From Pseudotamlana agarivorans (GTDB taxonomy: Bacteria > Bacteroidota > Bacteroidia > Flavobacteriales > Flavobacteriaceae), in contig NZ_JAHKPD010000018.1 in NCBI RefSeq assembly GCF_018860245.1, positions 62,001 to 126,000 of the forward strand: 64,000 bases of DNA, written 5' to 3'. The notes under the pieces were generated by a model. The model saw nothing but the letters and a program-made list of their open reading frames with translations, did no database searches and was not told where the DNA came from. The translations under genes were made by a program, and so were the position numbers. This document shows positions 45,307 through 52,662 of the stretch, piece by piece (the first letter of the stretch is position 1; the number at the start of each line of letters is the position of its first letter).

Positions 45307-46581
45307 CTAATGTGTTTTTTTAGTTTTCACACGATTTACAACAGGTTTCATAATAATTCTTAGGGTACTATCATTATTAAAGTAACTAATCATCCAATTC
45401 ATAAAGATGAGTAGTTTGTTTTTTATACTTAATATGAGCATGAGATGAATAAACATCCAGGTAAACCAGGCCATTTTACCTTGGAAACTAAATTTTGGCA
45501 AATCGACAACGGCTTTACGTTTACCAATAGTAGCCATATTTCCTTTCTCTTTGTATTTAAAGCCTTTTAGTGGTTTGTTTTCTGTTTTTCTATTGAAGTT
45601 TTTAGCCAGAAGTGAGGCTTGTTGAAGTGCGACACTTGCTACTTGAGGATGTCCATTAGGGAAAGCTTGAGTTTCCATATAGGCAATATCTCCAAGAGCA
45701 TAAACATTCTTAAAGTTTTTAACTTCATTAAATTCATTCACAATTAATCGGTTTCCCCGAGCTAAAGTGTCTTCTTTAAATCCATCAACCTTGTTTCCGA
45801 TAACGCCAGCCGCCCAAATAACATTTTTTGAATGGATTTGTTCTCCTGAATTTAGGGTAACGATTTCACTATCATAATCTTTTACAAACGTGTTCGTTTT
45901 TACGATAACGCCGAGGTTTTCAAGATATTTTTGAGACATCTTTTGAGACCCTTCACTCATCGGGCTCAATGTGTTAGGGGACCCCTCTAGGAGGTAGATT
46001 TTCAATTTAGAAAAGTCTTTATCCGGGTAATCTTTAGGAAGAATATACTCCTTCATTTCAGCTAAAGCTCCAGCCAATTCTACACCTGTTGGTCCGCCAC
46101 CAACAATTACAAAGTTTAATAAGGACTGAAGGTCATCTTGGTTTTTTGCAATTAAGGCATTTTCAAAGGTTTGTAAAATACGATTTCTAAGCTGAATGGC
46201 CTCTGGAATCGTCTTCATAGGATAGGCATAATCCTTTAAGTTCTGGTTGCCAAAATAATTTGTAGTACAACCAATAGACATGACAAGATGATCAAAATTA
46301 AAGTCACCTATCGTTGTGTTTATATTTTTTTTGTCGAAGTTAATTTTTGAAACTTCCGCAATGCGTATTCTAACATTTTTTGCCTTTTGGAATACTTTCC
46401 TTAGCGGAAATGAGATACTAGCAGGTTCCAGCCTTGCCGTGGCAACTTGATACATTAGCGGCTGGAATTGGTGATAGTTTTGTTTGTCTATTAAATAAAT
46501 CTCGTAATTTGGATGGTTTATTAAGTCTTGAGCCAATCTTAAGCCTGCAAATCCTGCGCCTACTATAATAATTCTTTCCAT
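45307..46581 (-). CDS. ndh: Type II NADH dehydrogenase
   Basis: A 424-residue membrane-associated flavoprotein that passes electrons from NADH to menaquinone without pumping. It has the FAD motif IIVGAGFAGLRLAQDL at the N-terminus, the NADH motif FVIVGGGPTGVELAGALAE (about 158-176), VIWAAGV, and the second FAD motif VYALGDIAYMET. The C-terminal ~60 residues contain a hydrophobic amphipathic helix (WFTWMFIHLMLILSIKNKLLIFMNW), used for membrane binding. The cell has both this and Na+-NQR. Confidence 0.93.
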   Translation of the reverse strand: MERIIIVGAGFAGLRLAQDLINHPNYEIYLIDKQNYHQFQPLMYQVATARLEPASISFPLRKVFQKAKNVRIRIAEVSKINFDKKNINTTIGDFNFDHLVMSIGCTTNYFGNQNLKDYAYPMKTIPEAIQLRNRILQTFENALIAKNQDDLQSLLNFVIVGGGPTGVELAGALAEMKEYILPKDYPDKDFSKLKIYLLEGSPNTLSPMSEGSQKMSQKYLENLGVIVKTNTFVKDYDSEIVTLNSGEQIHSKNVIWAAGVIGNKVDGFKEDTLARGNRLIVNEFNEVKNFKNVYALGDIAYMETQAFPNGHPQVASVALQQASLLAKNFNRKTENKPLKGFKYKEKGNMATIGKRKAVVDLPKFSFQGKMAWFTWMFIHLMLILSIKNKLLIFMNWMISYFNNDSTLRIIMKPVVNRVKTKKTH

Positions 46582-46616
46582 GTTTGGTAGTTGTTTAGGT
46601 TTCTGTTTATAATGAT

Positions 46617-46647
46617 GATATTATAATATGTGGTAGATATTATAATA
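46617..46647. repeat. AT-rich 12-bp direct repeat
   Basis: GATATTATAATA occurs twice (46617-46628 and 46636-46647), 7 bases apart; each copy is nearly self-complementary. It lies between the trpA stop and the ndh start. It may be an operator or merely AT-rich sequence. Confidence 0.6.
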
Positions 46648-46678
46648 CGCCTAAATGTTGTTTTTAAGAATTTTAACT

Positions 46679-47443
46679 TTAGTTAAGAATGGATTCAGTA
46701 AAAGCTTCAATGGTTTTAACGCCATTATTTGTAACATGCTTAACAAAAGCACTCCCTATAATAGCCCCTTTAGCATATTGTGTGGCTTGCGTGAAGGTTT
46801 CATTATCACTAATGCCGAATCCAATAATTTGAGGGTTATTCAGTTTCATGTCTGCTATACGTTTGAAATATTTAGTTTGCTCATCGCCAAAACCAGATTG
46901 CGACCCTGTGGTACTCGCACTACTAACCATGTATATAAAACCGTTTGAAATAGAGTCGATATAACGAATACGTTCATTACTAGTTTGTGGTGTAATTAGG
47001 AAGACGTTTATTAGTCCGTATTGCTCAAAAATAGCTTGATATTGCTCATGATACACATCTACAGGTAAATCTGGAATGATTAAACCATCAATTCCAATTT
47101 CTTGACATTTTTTACAGAAGGCTTCCACACCATATTGAAACATGGGGTTAAAATAGCCCATGATGATAAGCGGAATGTTTACCGTTTTACGAATGTCTTT
47201 TAACTGGTCAAAAAGCACCTCGGTAGTCATGCCGTTTTTTAGAGCTTGAGTTGAGCTAGCCTGAATGGTTGGACCATCTGCTAATGGGTCGCTAAAAGGT
47301 AGCCCAATTTCAATCATGTCGACACCATTTTTTTCTAAATCTTGAATGATAGAAACCGTGTCGTTTATATTAGGGTAACCTGCTGTGAAGTATATAGACA
47401 GTAGCTTTTTGTCTTCTTGTAATTTTTTATTTATTCTGTTCAT
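46679..47443 (-). CDS. trpA: Tryptophan synthase alpha subunit
   Basis: A 254-residue TIM barrel that splits indole-3-glycerol phosphate to indole, which is channelled to TrpB. Catalytic Glu45 (MIEIGLPFSDP) and Asp56 (LADGPT) are present, with GFIYMVSSASTTGSQ and GFGISDNETF phosphate loops. It is the last gene of the trp operon and is separated from trpB by a 382-base insertion-like segment with a broken GIY-YIG gene. Confidence 0.97.
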   Translation of the reverse strand: MNRINKKLQEDKKLLSIYFTAGYPNINDTVSIIQDLEKNGVDMIEIGLPFSDPLADGPTIQASSTQALKNGMTTEVLFDQLKDIRKTVNIPLIIMGYFNPMFQYGVEAFCKKCQEIGIDGLIIPDLPVDVYHEQYQAIFEQYGLINVFLITPQTSNERIRYIDSISNGFIYMVSSASTTGSQSGFGDEQTKYFKRIADMKLNNPQIIGFGISDNETFTQATQYAKGAIIGSAFVKHVTNNGVKTIEAFTESILN

Positions 47444-47463
47444 TGTAAATGAATAGTTTTTTC

Positions 47464-47483
47464 ATTCCCTCGAAGGAGGGAAT
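47464..47483. repeat. 20-bp hairpin, ATTYCC family copy 1
   Basis: ATTCCCTCGAAGGAGGGAAT: an 8-bp stem with a GAAG loop (CTTC on the minus strand). Left flank of the GIY-YIG pseudogene. Confidence 0.85.
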
Positions 47484-47498
47484 CTTTTAATAATTATT

Positions 47499-47782
47499 TT
47501 AAATATATTCTGAAAGATCTTTCCAATCAGGAATCAATCCATTAATTAAATTTATTTTCCATTCTCGGTTCCACTTTTTTAATTGGCGTTCTCTTTTTAT
47601 GGCGTTATTTATATATTTCGTTGTTTCAAAGTAGACTAATTTGTGTACGTTATATTTCCCTGTAAACGTTTTAAACCGTTGTTTTTATGCTGATTTAATC
47701 TAGTTTTTAACTGCTTTGTCCTGCCGATATACAGAACAATGTGGTTTTTATTAGTTAAAATGTACACATAATAAACATCCAT
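47499..47782 (-). pseudogene. GIY-YIG endonuclease-like gene with one frameshift
   Basis: The minus-strand ATG at 47782 opens MDVYYVYILTNKNHIVLYIG, then RTKQLKTRLNQHKNNG, the standard first part of a small GIY-YIG protein (YVYIL and YIG-R motifs). The frame stops after 48 residues. The rest (FTGKYNVHKLVYFET, then AIKRERQLKKWNREWK, ending PDWKDLSEYI) follows in another frame and would join it if the three-T run at 47673-47675 had four, giving about 94 residues. It sits inside the trp operon between trpB and trpA, flanked by two 20-bp hairpins in opposite orientation. A sequencing error in the T-run is possible. Confidence 0.85.
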
Positions 47783-47796
47783 AAAAAATGGGTGAG

Positions 47797-47816
47797 ATTT
47801 CCGCCTTCGCGGAAAT
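47797..47816. repeat. 20-bp hairpin, ATTYCC family copy 2
   Basis: ATTTCCGCCTTCGCGGAAAT: an 8-bp stem with a CTTC loop. Right flank of the GIY-YIG pseudogene; the loop orientation is opposite to that of copy 1. It is 9 bases after the trpB stop. Confidence 0.85.
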
Positions 47817-47825
47817 TAGAAAATT

Positions 47826-49007
47826 TTAGATTTTGAAATACTCAATATAATTCTGTAAATCTTTATCACCACGACCAGATAAACTTACGACAACAACATC
47901 GTCTGGTTTAAAGGTTTTTTCTTCAAAAATAGCTAGGGCATGTGAGCTTTCTATCGCTGGAATGATGCCTTCTAATTTACATAAATCTAAACCAGCTTTC
48001 ATAGCTTGGTCATCGGTCATGGCCATAAATTCGGCACGTCCTGTTTTACACAAATGCGCATGCATTGGGCCAACACCAGGGTAATCTAATCCCGCCGAAA
48101 TAGAATACGGTTCGGTTATTTGTCCGTCGTTAGTTTGCATCAACAGGGTTTTACAACCGTGAATAATCCCTTCTTTTCCTAAAACTGAAGTTGCCGCACT
48201 TTCACCAGAATCGACACCGTGTCCAGCAGCTTCTACAGCGATTATTTTAACATCTTCTTCGTGTAAATAATGGTAGTAAGTTCCGGCAGCATTACTTCCG
48301 CCACCAATACAAGCCACGACATAATCTGGGTTTTCACGACCTTCTTGTTCTTTCAATTGCCATTTTATTTCTTCGGAAATCACGGCTTGAAAACGCGTAA
48401 CCATATCAGGGTAGGGATGTGGGCCAATTGCCGATCCTATGATATAATGGGTGTTTACTGGATTGTTAATCCAATCACGAATGGCCTCGTTTGTTGCGTC
48501 TTTAAGTGTTCGGCTACCAGATTTTGCAGGTACTACACTAGCGCCTAACATTTTCATTCTTGCTACGTTAGGTGCTTGTCTAGCAATATCAATTTCGCCC
48601 ATATATACAATACACTCTAGTCCCATAAGTGCACACACAGTTGCAGTAGCTACACCGTGTTGTCCAGCTCCTGTCTCGGCAATAATTCGAGTTTTACCTA
48701 AACGTTTGGCCATTAAAATCTGACCAATGGTATTGTTTATTTTGTGAGCACCAGTATGGTTAAGGTCTTCACGTTTTAAATATATTTTAGTGTTATATTT
48801 CTCAGAAAGACGTTTTGCATAATAAAGCGGAGAGGGGCGACCAACATAATCTTTTAAAAGCTTATCAAACTCTGCTTTAAAATCAGGTTCGGCCATAACT
48901 TTTAGGTAGTTTTGGCGTAATTCCTCTACGTTTGGATATAACATTTCTGGAATGTATGCACCACCAAATTCACCGTAGTATCCTTTGTCGTTTACGTTAT
49001 AATTCAT
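47826..49007 (-). CDS. trpB: Tryptophan synthase beta subunit
   Basis: A 393-residue PLP enzyme joining indole and serine to tryptophan. PLP Lys89 is in [14 protein letters not shown]; the phosphate-binding GGGSNA motif is [16 protein letters not shown]; Glu of catalysis is in [14 protein letters not shown]; substrate serine region [14 protein letters not shown]. It overlaps trpF by 4 bases (translational coupling). Confidence 0.97.
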   Translation of the reverse strand: MNYNVNDKGYYGEFGGAYIPEMLYPNVEELRQNYLKVMAEPDFKAEFDKLLKDYVGRPSPLYYAKRLSEKYNTKIYLKREDLNHTGAHKINNTIGQILMAKRLGKTRIIAETGAGQHGVATATVCALMGLECIVYMGEIDIARQAPNVARMKMLGASVVPAKSGSRTLKDATNEAIRDWINNPVNTHYIIGSAIGPHPYPDMVTRFQAVISEEIKWQLKEQEGRENPDYVVACIGGGSNAAGTYYHYLHEEDVKIIAVEAAGHGVDSGESAATSVLGKEGIIHGCKTLLMQTNDGQITEPYSISAGLDYPGVGPMHAHLCKTGRAEFMAMTDDQAMKAGLDLCKLEGIIPAIESSHALAIFEEKTFKPDDVVVVSLSGRGDKDLQNYIEYFKI

Positions 49008-49747
49008 GAATTTTTATTTTCGTTGTTCGTAAAAACGAGTTGTTTAAATTCTTTTAGTAATTCTATATTTTTTAATCCGGGCTTCAACTCGAATTTACTA
49101 TTTACATCTAGTGCATAGCAGTATTTTGAGGCGCTGCTATTCTGGAAATTTTTAATGTCTTCAGCTTGATCCACCCCAATACCGCCGCTTAAAAAGAAGG
49201 GTTTTTCGGAAGGGTAATCGTTTAAAACATTCCAGTCGAAGGTATAGCCGTTACCTCCAGGTAATTTCCCTTTGGTATCAAATAGGAAATAATCGCAAAC
49301 AGCTTCATAAGGTTTTAAAACTTCAAAATTGAAGCTGTCTTTTATAGAAAACACTTTAATGATTTCGGCATTAAAAGGCTTGTCATTTTCTTTTGAAATG
49401 AATTGCGTGTGTATTAAAGCATCACAATATTCGGGAGATTCTATGCCGTGAAGTTGAACGGCTTGTAATTGTAAGCTGTTTACTTTTTCAATAACGAAAT
49501 TGATATCGGCATCAACAAAAACACCAACTTTTTTTATTGATGACGGTAACTCCGGAATGCTCTGAGTTCCAAAATGGCGTTCGGAATCTTCAAAAAATAT
49601 AAATCCGAGATAATCCGGTTGCAAACTTGCAACAGCCTCAATATTATCTTCAAATTTCATCCCACAAACCTTCAGGCGAAGCCCCTCCCTAGCCCTCCCA
49701 GAAGGGGAGGGAATAGATTGCGGATGGTTTTGTTTATCTGTTTTCAT
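49004..49747 (-). CDS. trpF: Phosphoribosylanthranilate isomerase with in-frame palindrome insert
   Basis: A 247-residue TIM barrel for the Amadori step of tryptophan synthesis. Catalytic Cys28 is in LKVCGMKF and the catalytic Asp in VGVFVDADI is present. The family is usually about 205 residues and normally begins at LKVCGM with only a few residues before it. Here the first 24 residues are [10 protein letters not shown] followed by [14 protein letters not shown], encoded by a G/C-rich palindrome at about 49677-49715. No start codon other than CTG lies between the palindrome and KVCG, so the insert is most likely translated. It overlaps trpB by 4 bases. Confidence 0.92.
   Translation of the reverse strand: MKTDKQNHPQSIPSPSGRAREGLRLKVCGMKFEDNIEAVASLQPDYLGFIFFEDSERHFGTQSIPELPSSIKKVGVFVDADINFVIEKVNSLQLQAVQLHGIESPEYCDALIHTQFISKENDKPFNAEIIKVFSIKDSFNFEVLKPYEAVCDYFLFDTKGKLPGGNGYTFDWNVLNDYPSEKPFFLSGGIGVDQAEDIKNFQNSSASKYCYALDVNSKFELKPGLKNIELLKEFKQLVFTNNENKNS
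49677..49715 (-). repeat. G/C-rich palindromic element inside trpF
   Basis: On the plus strand CCCTCCC (49693-49699) and GGGAGGG (49705-49711) form a stem with loop AGAAG; on the minus strand the element reads ATTCCCTCCCC-TTCT-GGGAGGG and then CTAGGGAGGGGCTT. The same tail pattern is seen at 49771-49804. The base composition stands out from the rest of trpF. Confidence 0.8.
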
Positions 49748-49770
49748 ACATTTCTTTTTACAAGAGTAAG

Positions 49771-49804
49771 CGTCCTCCTCCTTCAGAGGAGTTAAAGGAG
49801 GCCT
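49771..49804 (+). repeat. G/C-rich palindromic element between trpC and trpF
   Basis: CTCCT and AGGAG form a stem with loop CCTTCAG, followed by TTAAAGGAGGCCT. It matches the layout stem-CTTC-stem-nnAGGAGGnCT of the element within trpF, in the opposite orientation. It ends 12 bases before the trpC stop codon position on the plus-strand map, i.e. just downstream of trpC. Confidence 0.7.
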
Positions 49805-49815
49805 ACAGGAGACTT

Positions 49816-50598
49816 CTACAGTAGCTCCTTAATAAATGTTGTGGCACTAGCTCCTGGGTTATCGGTTTTCATAAAGTTTTCACCAATTAAAAAACCTTGG
49901 TATCCGTAAGGTTGAAGCTCCTTGATGGCTTCAATATTACTGATGCCACTTTCTGAAACTTTTACAAAATCGTCTGGAATTAAAGTACTCAGGCTTTTAC
50001 TGGTTTCTAAGCTAACATCAAATGTTTTTAAGTTTCTATTATTCACGCCTAGCATGTCTAAACTTGGCATAATGGATTTATGTAGTTCTTCTTCGTTATG
50101 AACTTCAAGGAGTACATCTAAATTTAAACTTTTAGCAAACTCCGAGTATTTTTTGATTTCATCACGGGTTAAAATCGCAGCAATTAAAAGTATAACATCG
50201 GCCCCGTATGCTTTTGCTTCTAGCAGTTGATATTCATCTATAATGAACTCTTTTCGTAATAAAGGTAAATTACAACTGGCTCTAGCGGTAAGTAAATCGT
50301 CTAAAGACCCACCAAAATATTTGCCATCGGTTAAAACAGACATGCCGCAAACACCTGCTTCTTCGTAGCCTTTAGCAACATCTTGAACATTTAAGGTGTT
50401 GTTTATTACAGATTTTGAAGGCGAACGACGTTTGTGTTCGGCAATGATTCCAGATTTACTGTTTCTTAGGTTTGATGCTAATGAAACTGTTGGTCTTTCA
50501 AATAAAACCGATTGTTCTAATTGTGATACAGGGATTAAACTTTTACGAAGTGTGACTTCGTTTCGTTTATCTAAGGTTATTTTATCTAGTATGTTCAT
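49816..50598 (-). CDS. trpC: Indole-3-glycerol phosphate synthase
   Basis: A 260-residue TIM barrel that closes the indole ring. Conserved parts: IIAEHKRRSPSKSVIN (catalytic Lys), MSVLTDGKYFGGSLDDL, LLRKEFIIDEYQL (catalytic Lys), LLEVHNEEEL, GVNNRNLKTFDV (Asn) and VSESGISN. A stand-alone TrpC, not fused with TrpF. Confidence 0.97.
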   Translation of the reverse strand: MNILDKITLDKRNEVTLRKSLIPVSQLEQSVLFERPTVSLASNLRNSKSGIIAEHKRRSPSKSVINNTLNVQDVAKGYEEAGVCGMSVLTDGKYFGGSLDDLLTARASCNLPLLRKEFIIDEYQLLEAKAYGADVILLIAAILTRDEIKKYSEFAKSLNLDVLLEVHNEEELHKSIMPSLDMLGVNNRNLKTFDVSLETSKSLSTLIPDDFVKVSESGISNIEAIKELQPYGYQGFLIGENFMKTDNPGASATTFIKELL

Positions 50599-50675
50599 TT
50601 TAATTCGTTTATAGTTTTTAGTTGTTGGTTTTTAGAGCGTAAACTTGCAAACTGAAAACTGAGACTGAAAACTTT

Positions 50676-51668
50676 TTACTTACTTAACGCAATCAACTTC
50701 TCCAAACTAGCTTTTGCTTTTCCTGAGAATAACGATTCTTTGGCCATTTCAAAACCTTCTTGATGCGAAATTTGATTGGTTGTCGCGATGGCTAAACCGG
50801 CATTGGCGCATACCACGTTATGTTGCGCTTCGGTACCTTCACCATTTATAACTTTCATAAATATTTTTGCAGATTCTTCTACTGTGCTACCTCCGAAAAT
50901 AGCTTCTTGAGCTATGGTCGATAAACCTAAATGCTCTGGTGTAAACAAGGTTTCAGCATTATTTGAAATGATTTTTGCTTTACCTGTTAGTGATATTTCA
51001 TCGTAACCATCTAAAGCATGAATAATACTGTAGTTTTTGTCGGTTTGTTGATATAAGTAACCGTATAAACGCTGCAATTCTAAATTAAATACACCAACCA
51101 TTTGGTTTTTAGGAAAGGCTGGATTCACCATGGGGCCTAACATGTTAAAGAAAGTTTTGACACCTAACTCTTTACGAATAGGGCCAACTTCTTTCATGGC
51201 GGGGTGAAATAAAGGCGCATGTAAAACACAAATTCCTGTTTGGTCTATCGAGCGTTTTAAAAAATCAATATCGTTAGAGAATTTAATACCTAAATGTTCC
51301 ATAACATTAGACGAACCACAAGAGGAGGATACGCCATAATTTCCATGTTTGGTAACATTTACACCCGCTCCCGCTGTAATGAACGAGGCTAGAGTAGAAA
51401 TGTTAAACGTGTCTTTGCCATCACCCCCAGTTCCGCAGAGGTCGATGGGATTAAATTCGTTTAAATCTACGGCGACACATAGATCTAGAAGTGCATTTCT
51501 AAATCCGCTTAACTCCTCTAAAGTTATGCTGCGCATCATATAAACGGAAAGAAAACAAACAATCTGACTGTGGTTGTACATACCGTTTGATATGTTAACC
51601 AAAACGTGTTTCGCTTCTTCGCTAGAAAGTGTTTCGTGGTTTAATAATCTGTTTAAAATGTCTTTCAT
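50676..51668 (-). CDS. trpD: Anthranilate phosphoribosyltransferase
   Basis: A 330-residue enzyme that attaches phosphoribosyl to anthranilate. The start is MKDILNRLLNHETLSS; a GTG seven codons upstream is in frame but sits inside a 20-bp hairpin. Motifs: DLCGTGGDGKDTFNIST (PRPP loop), KHGNYGVSSSCGSSNVMEHLG, GICVLHAPLFHPAMK and RKELGVKTFFNMLGPMVNP. No fusion with TrpG, which is a separate gene upstream. Confidence 0.97.
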   Translation of the reverse strand: MKDILNRLLNHETLSSEEAKHVLVNISNGMYNHSQIVCFLSVYMMRSITLEELSGFRNALLDLCVAVDLNEFNPIDLCGTGGDGKDTFNISTLASFITAGAGVNVTKHGNYGVSSSCGSSNVMEHLGIKFSNDIDFLKRSIDQTGICVLHAPLFHPAMKEVGPIRKELGVKTFFNMLGPMVNPAFPKNQMVGVFNLELQRLYGYLYQQTDKNYSIIHALDGYDEISLTGKAKIISNNAETLFTPEHLGLSTIAQEAIFGGSTVEESAKIFMKVINGEGTEAQHNVVCANAGLAIATTNQISHQEGFEMAKESLFSGKAKASLEKLIALSK

Positions 51669-51681
51669 TACTTTTATTTTT

Positions 51682-51701
51682 ATTCCCACTAAAGTGGAAA
51701 T
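51682..51701. repeat. 20-bp hairpin, ATTYCC family copy 3
   Basis: ATTCCCACTAAAGTGGAAAT: 9-bp stem with one mismatch and an AA loop, directly upstream of the trpD start. Confidence 0.8.
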
Positions 51702-51983
51702 ACTTTTTATTTATATCTGTTCATTTTGTATTCGTCCACTTTTATTGTCTTAAGTACTCATGATGTACTTCGTAGTTCTTGATACAAAACGAACCAAAAA
51801 ATCAAATCAATCTGAGGAAATTCCTGCGGAACATTCACTCTCGGAATTTCGTGCTTGAAGCTTCGCTTCGCATCTTCATTCCTACGTTCATTATTTCTGC
51901 AGATTGATGTTTTCGTCTGCGCCGAAATAAAGGTTTTTAATTTTTGCTAAGTTTTAGTTTTTTATAATTGTAATTGTTTTTTT

Positions 51984-52032
51984 CCAACAACCAACAACCA
52001 ACAACCAACAACCAACAACCAACAACCAACAA
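51984..52032. repeat. Tandem heptamer array, CCAACAA x 7
   Basis: Seven perfect copies of CCAACAA (TTGTTGG on the minus strand), 49 bp, starting immediately after the trpG stop codon. One base per unit differs from the CTAACAA array behind apaG. Confidence 0.95.
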
Positions 52033-52599
52033 TTAACTATTCACCCAATTCTTCAAAATTTGTTTTCCGTCAGGTGTTAAAACCGATTCGGGATGGTATT
52101 GTACACCTCTAACATCGTAAACTTTATGTCTCAACGACATTATTTGTCCGTTTGCATCATAAGATGTTGCTTCGAGGCAATCTGGTAAATTAGCGTTAAC
52201 TACCCATGAATGGTAACGGCCAACATCAAAGTTTTTCTCTAAGCCCTTAAAAAGTACTTCGTCATCTACACAAGTTTCTACGGGAGTTGCAACCCCGTGA
52301 TAAACCTCGTCTAAATTTTCTAAAGTCCCTCCAAAAACTTCACCTATTGCTTGCTGCCCTAAACACACGCCGAAAATACTTTTTGTTGGCGCATATTTTT
52401 CGATAATGGCTTTTAATAATCCTGCTTCATCTGGAATTCCAGGGCCCGGAGATAACACAATTTTATCGAATGGTTCAACATCTTCTAGGGTTAATTTATC
52501 GTTTCTTACTACGGTAACATCACAATCTAAATCTTCTAAATAATGAACGAGATTGTAAGTGAAACTGTCGTAATTATCTATAACTAATATTTTTTTCAT
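52033..52599 (-). CDS. trpG: Anthranilate synthase glutaminase component
   Basis: A 188-residue class I glutamine amidotransferase giving ammonia to TrpE. The triad is Cys79 (GVCLGQQ), His169 and Glu171 (VQYHPESV); VLSPGPGIPDEAG at 48-60 is also typical. It may also serve p-aminobenzoate synthesis. It lies 63 bases downstream of trpE. Confidence 0.96.
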   Translation of the reverse strand: MKKILVIDNYDSFTYNLVHYLEDLDCDVTVVRNDKLTLEDVEPFDKIVLSPGPGIPDEAGLLKAIIEKYAPTKSIFGVCLGQQAIGEVFGGTLENLDEVYHGVATPVETCVDDEVLFKGLEKNFDVGRYHSWVVNANLPDCLEATSYDANGQIMSLRHKVYDVRGVQYHPESVLTPDGKQILKNWVNS

Positions 52600-52605
52600 C
52601 GCTTT

Positions 52606-52625
52606 ATTCCTAAGTCCATAGGAAT
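52606..52625. repeat. 20-bp hairpin, ATTYCC family copy 4
   Basis: ATTCCTAAGTCCATAGGAAT: a 7-bp stem with a 6-base loop in the gap between trpE and trpG. Confidence 0.8.
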
Positions 52626-52662
52626 CTATTTTAAGTTATACTTTATCTCTTTTTTCAACTAA

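Larger units (their letters stand above)
51669..52032. other. Non-coding trpG-trpD gap rich in repeats
   Basis: This 364-base gap inside the operon contains, from left to right on the map, a 20-bp ATTYCC hairpin, an imperfect inverted repeat whose ends are ATCAATCTG (near 51806) and CAGATTGAT (near 51909) with inner AAATTCC/GGAATTT pairing, and a CCAACAA heptamer array. No ORF is convincing. It looks like inserted non-coding material. Confidence 0.7.
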
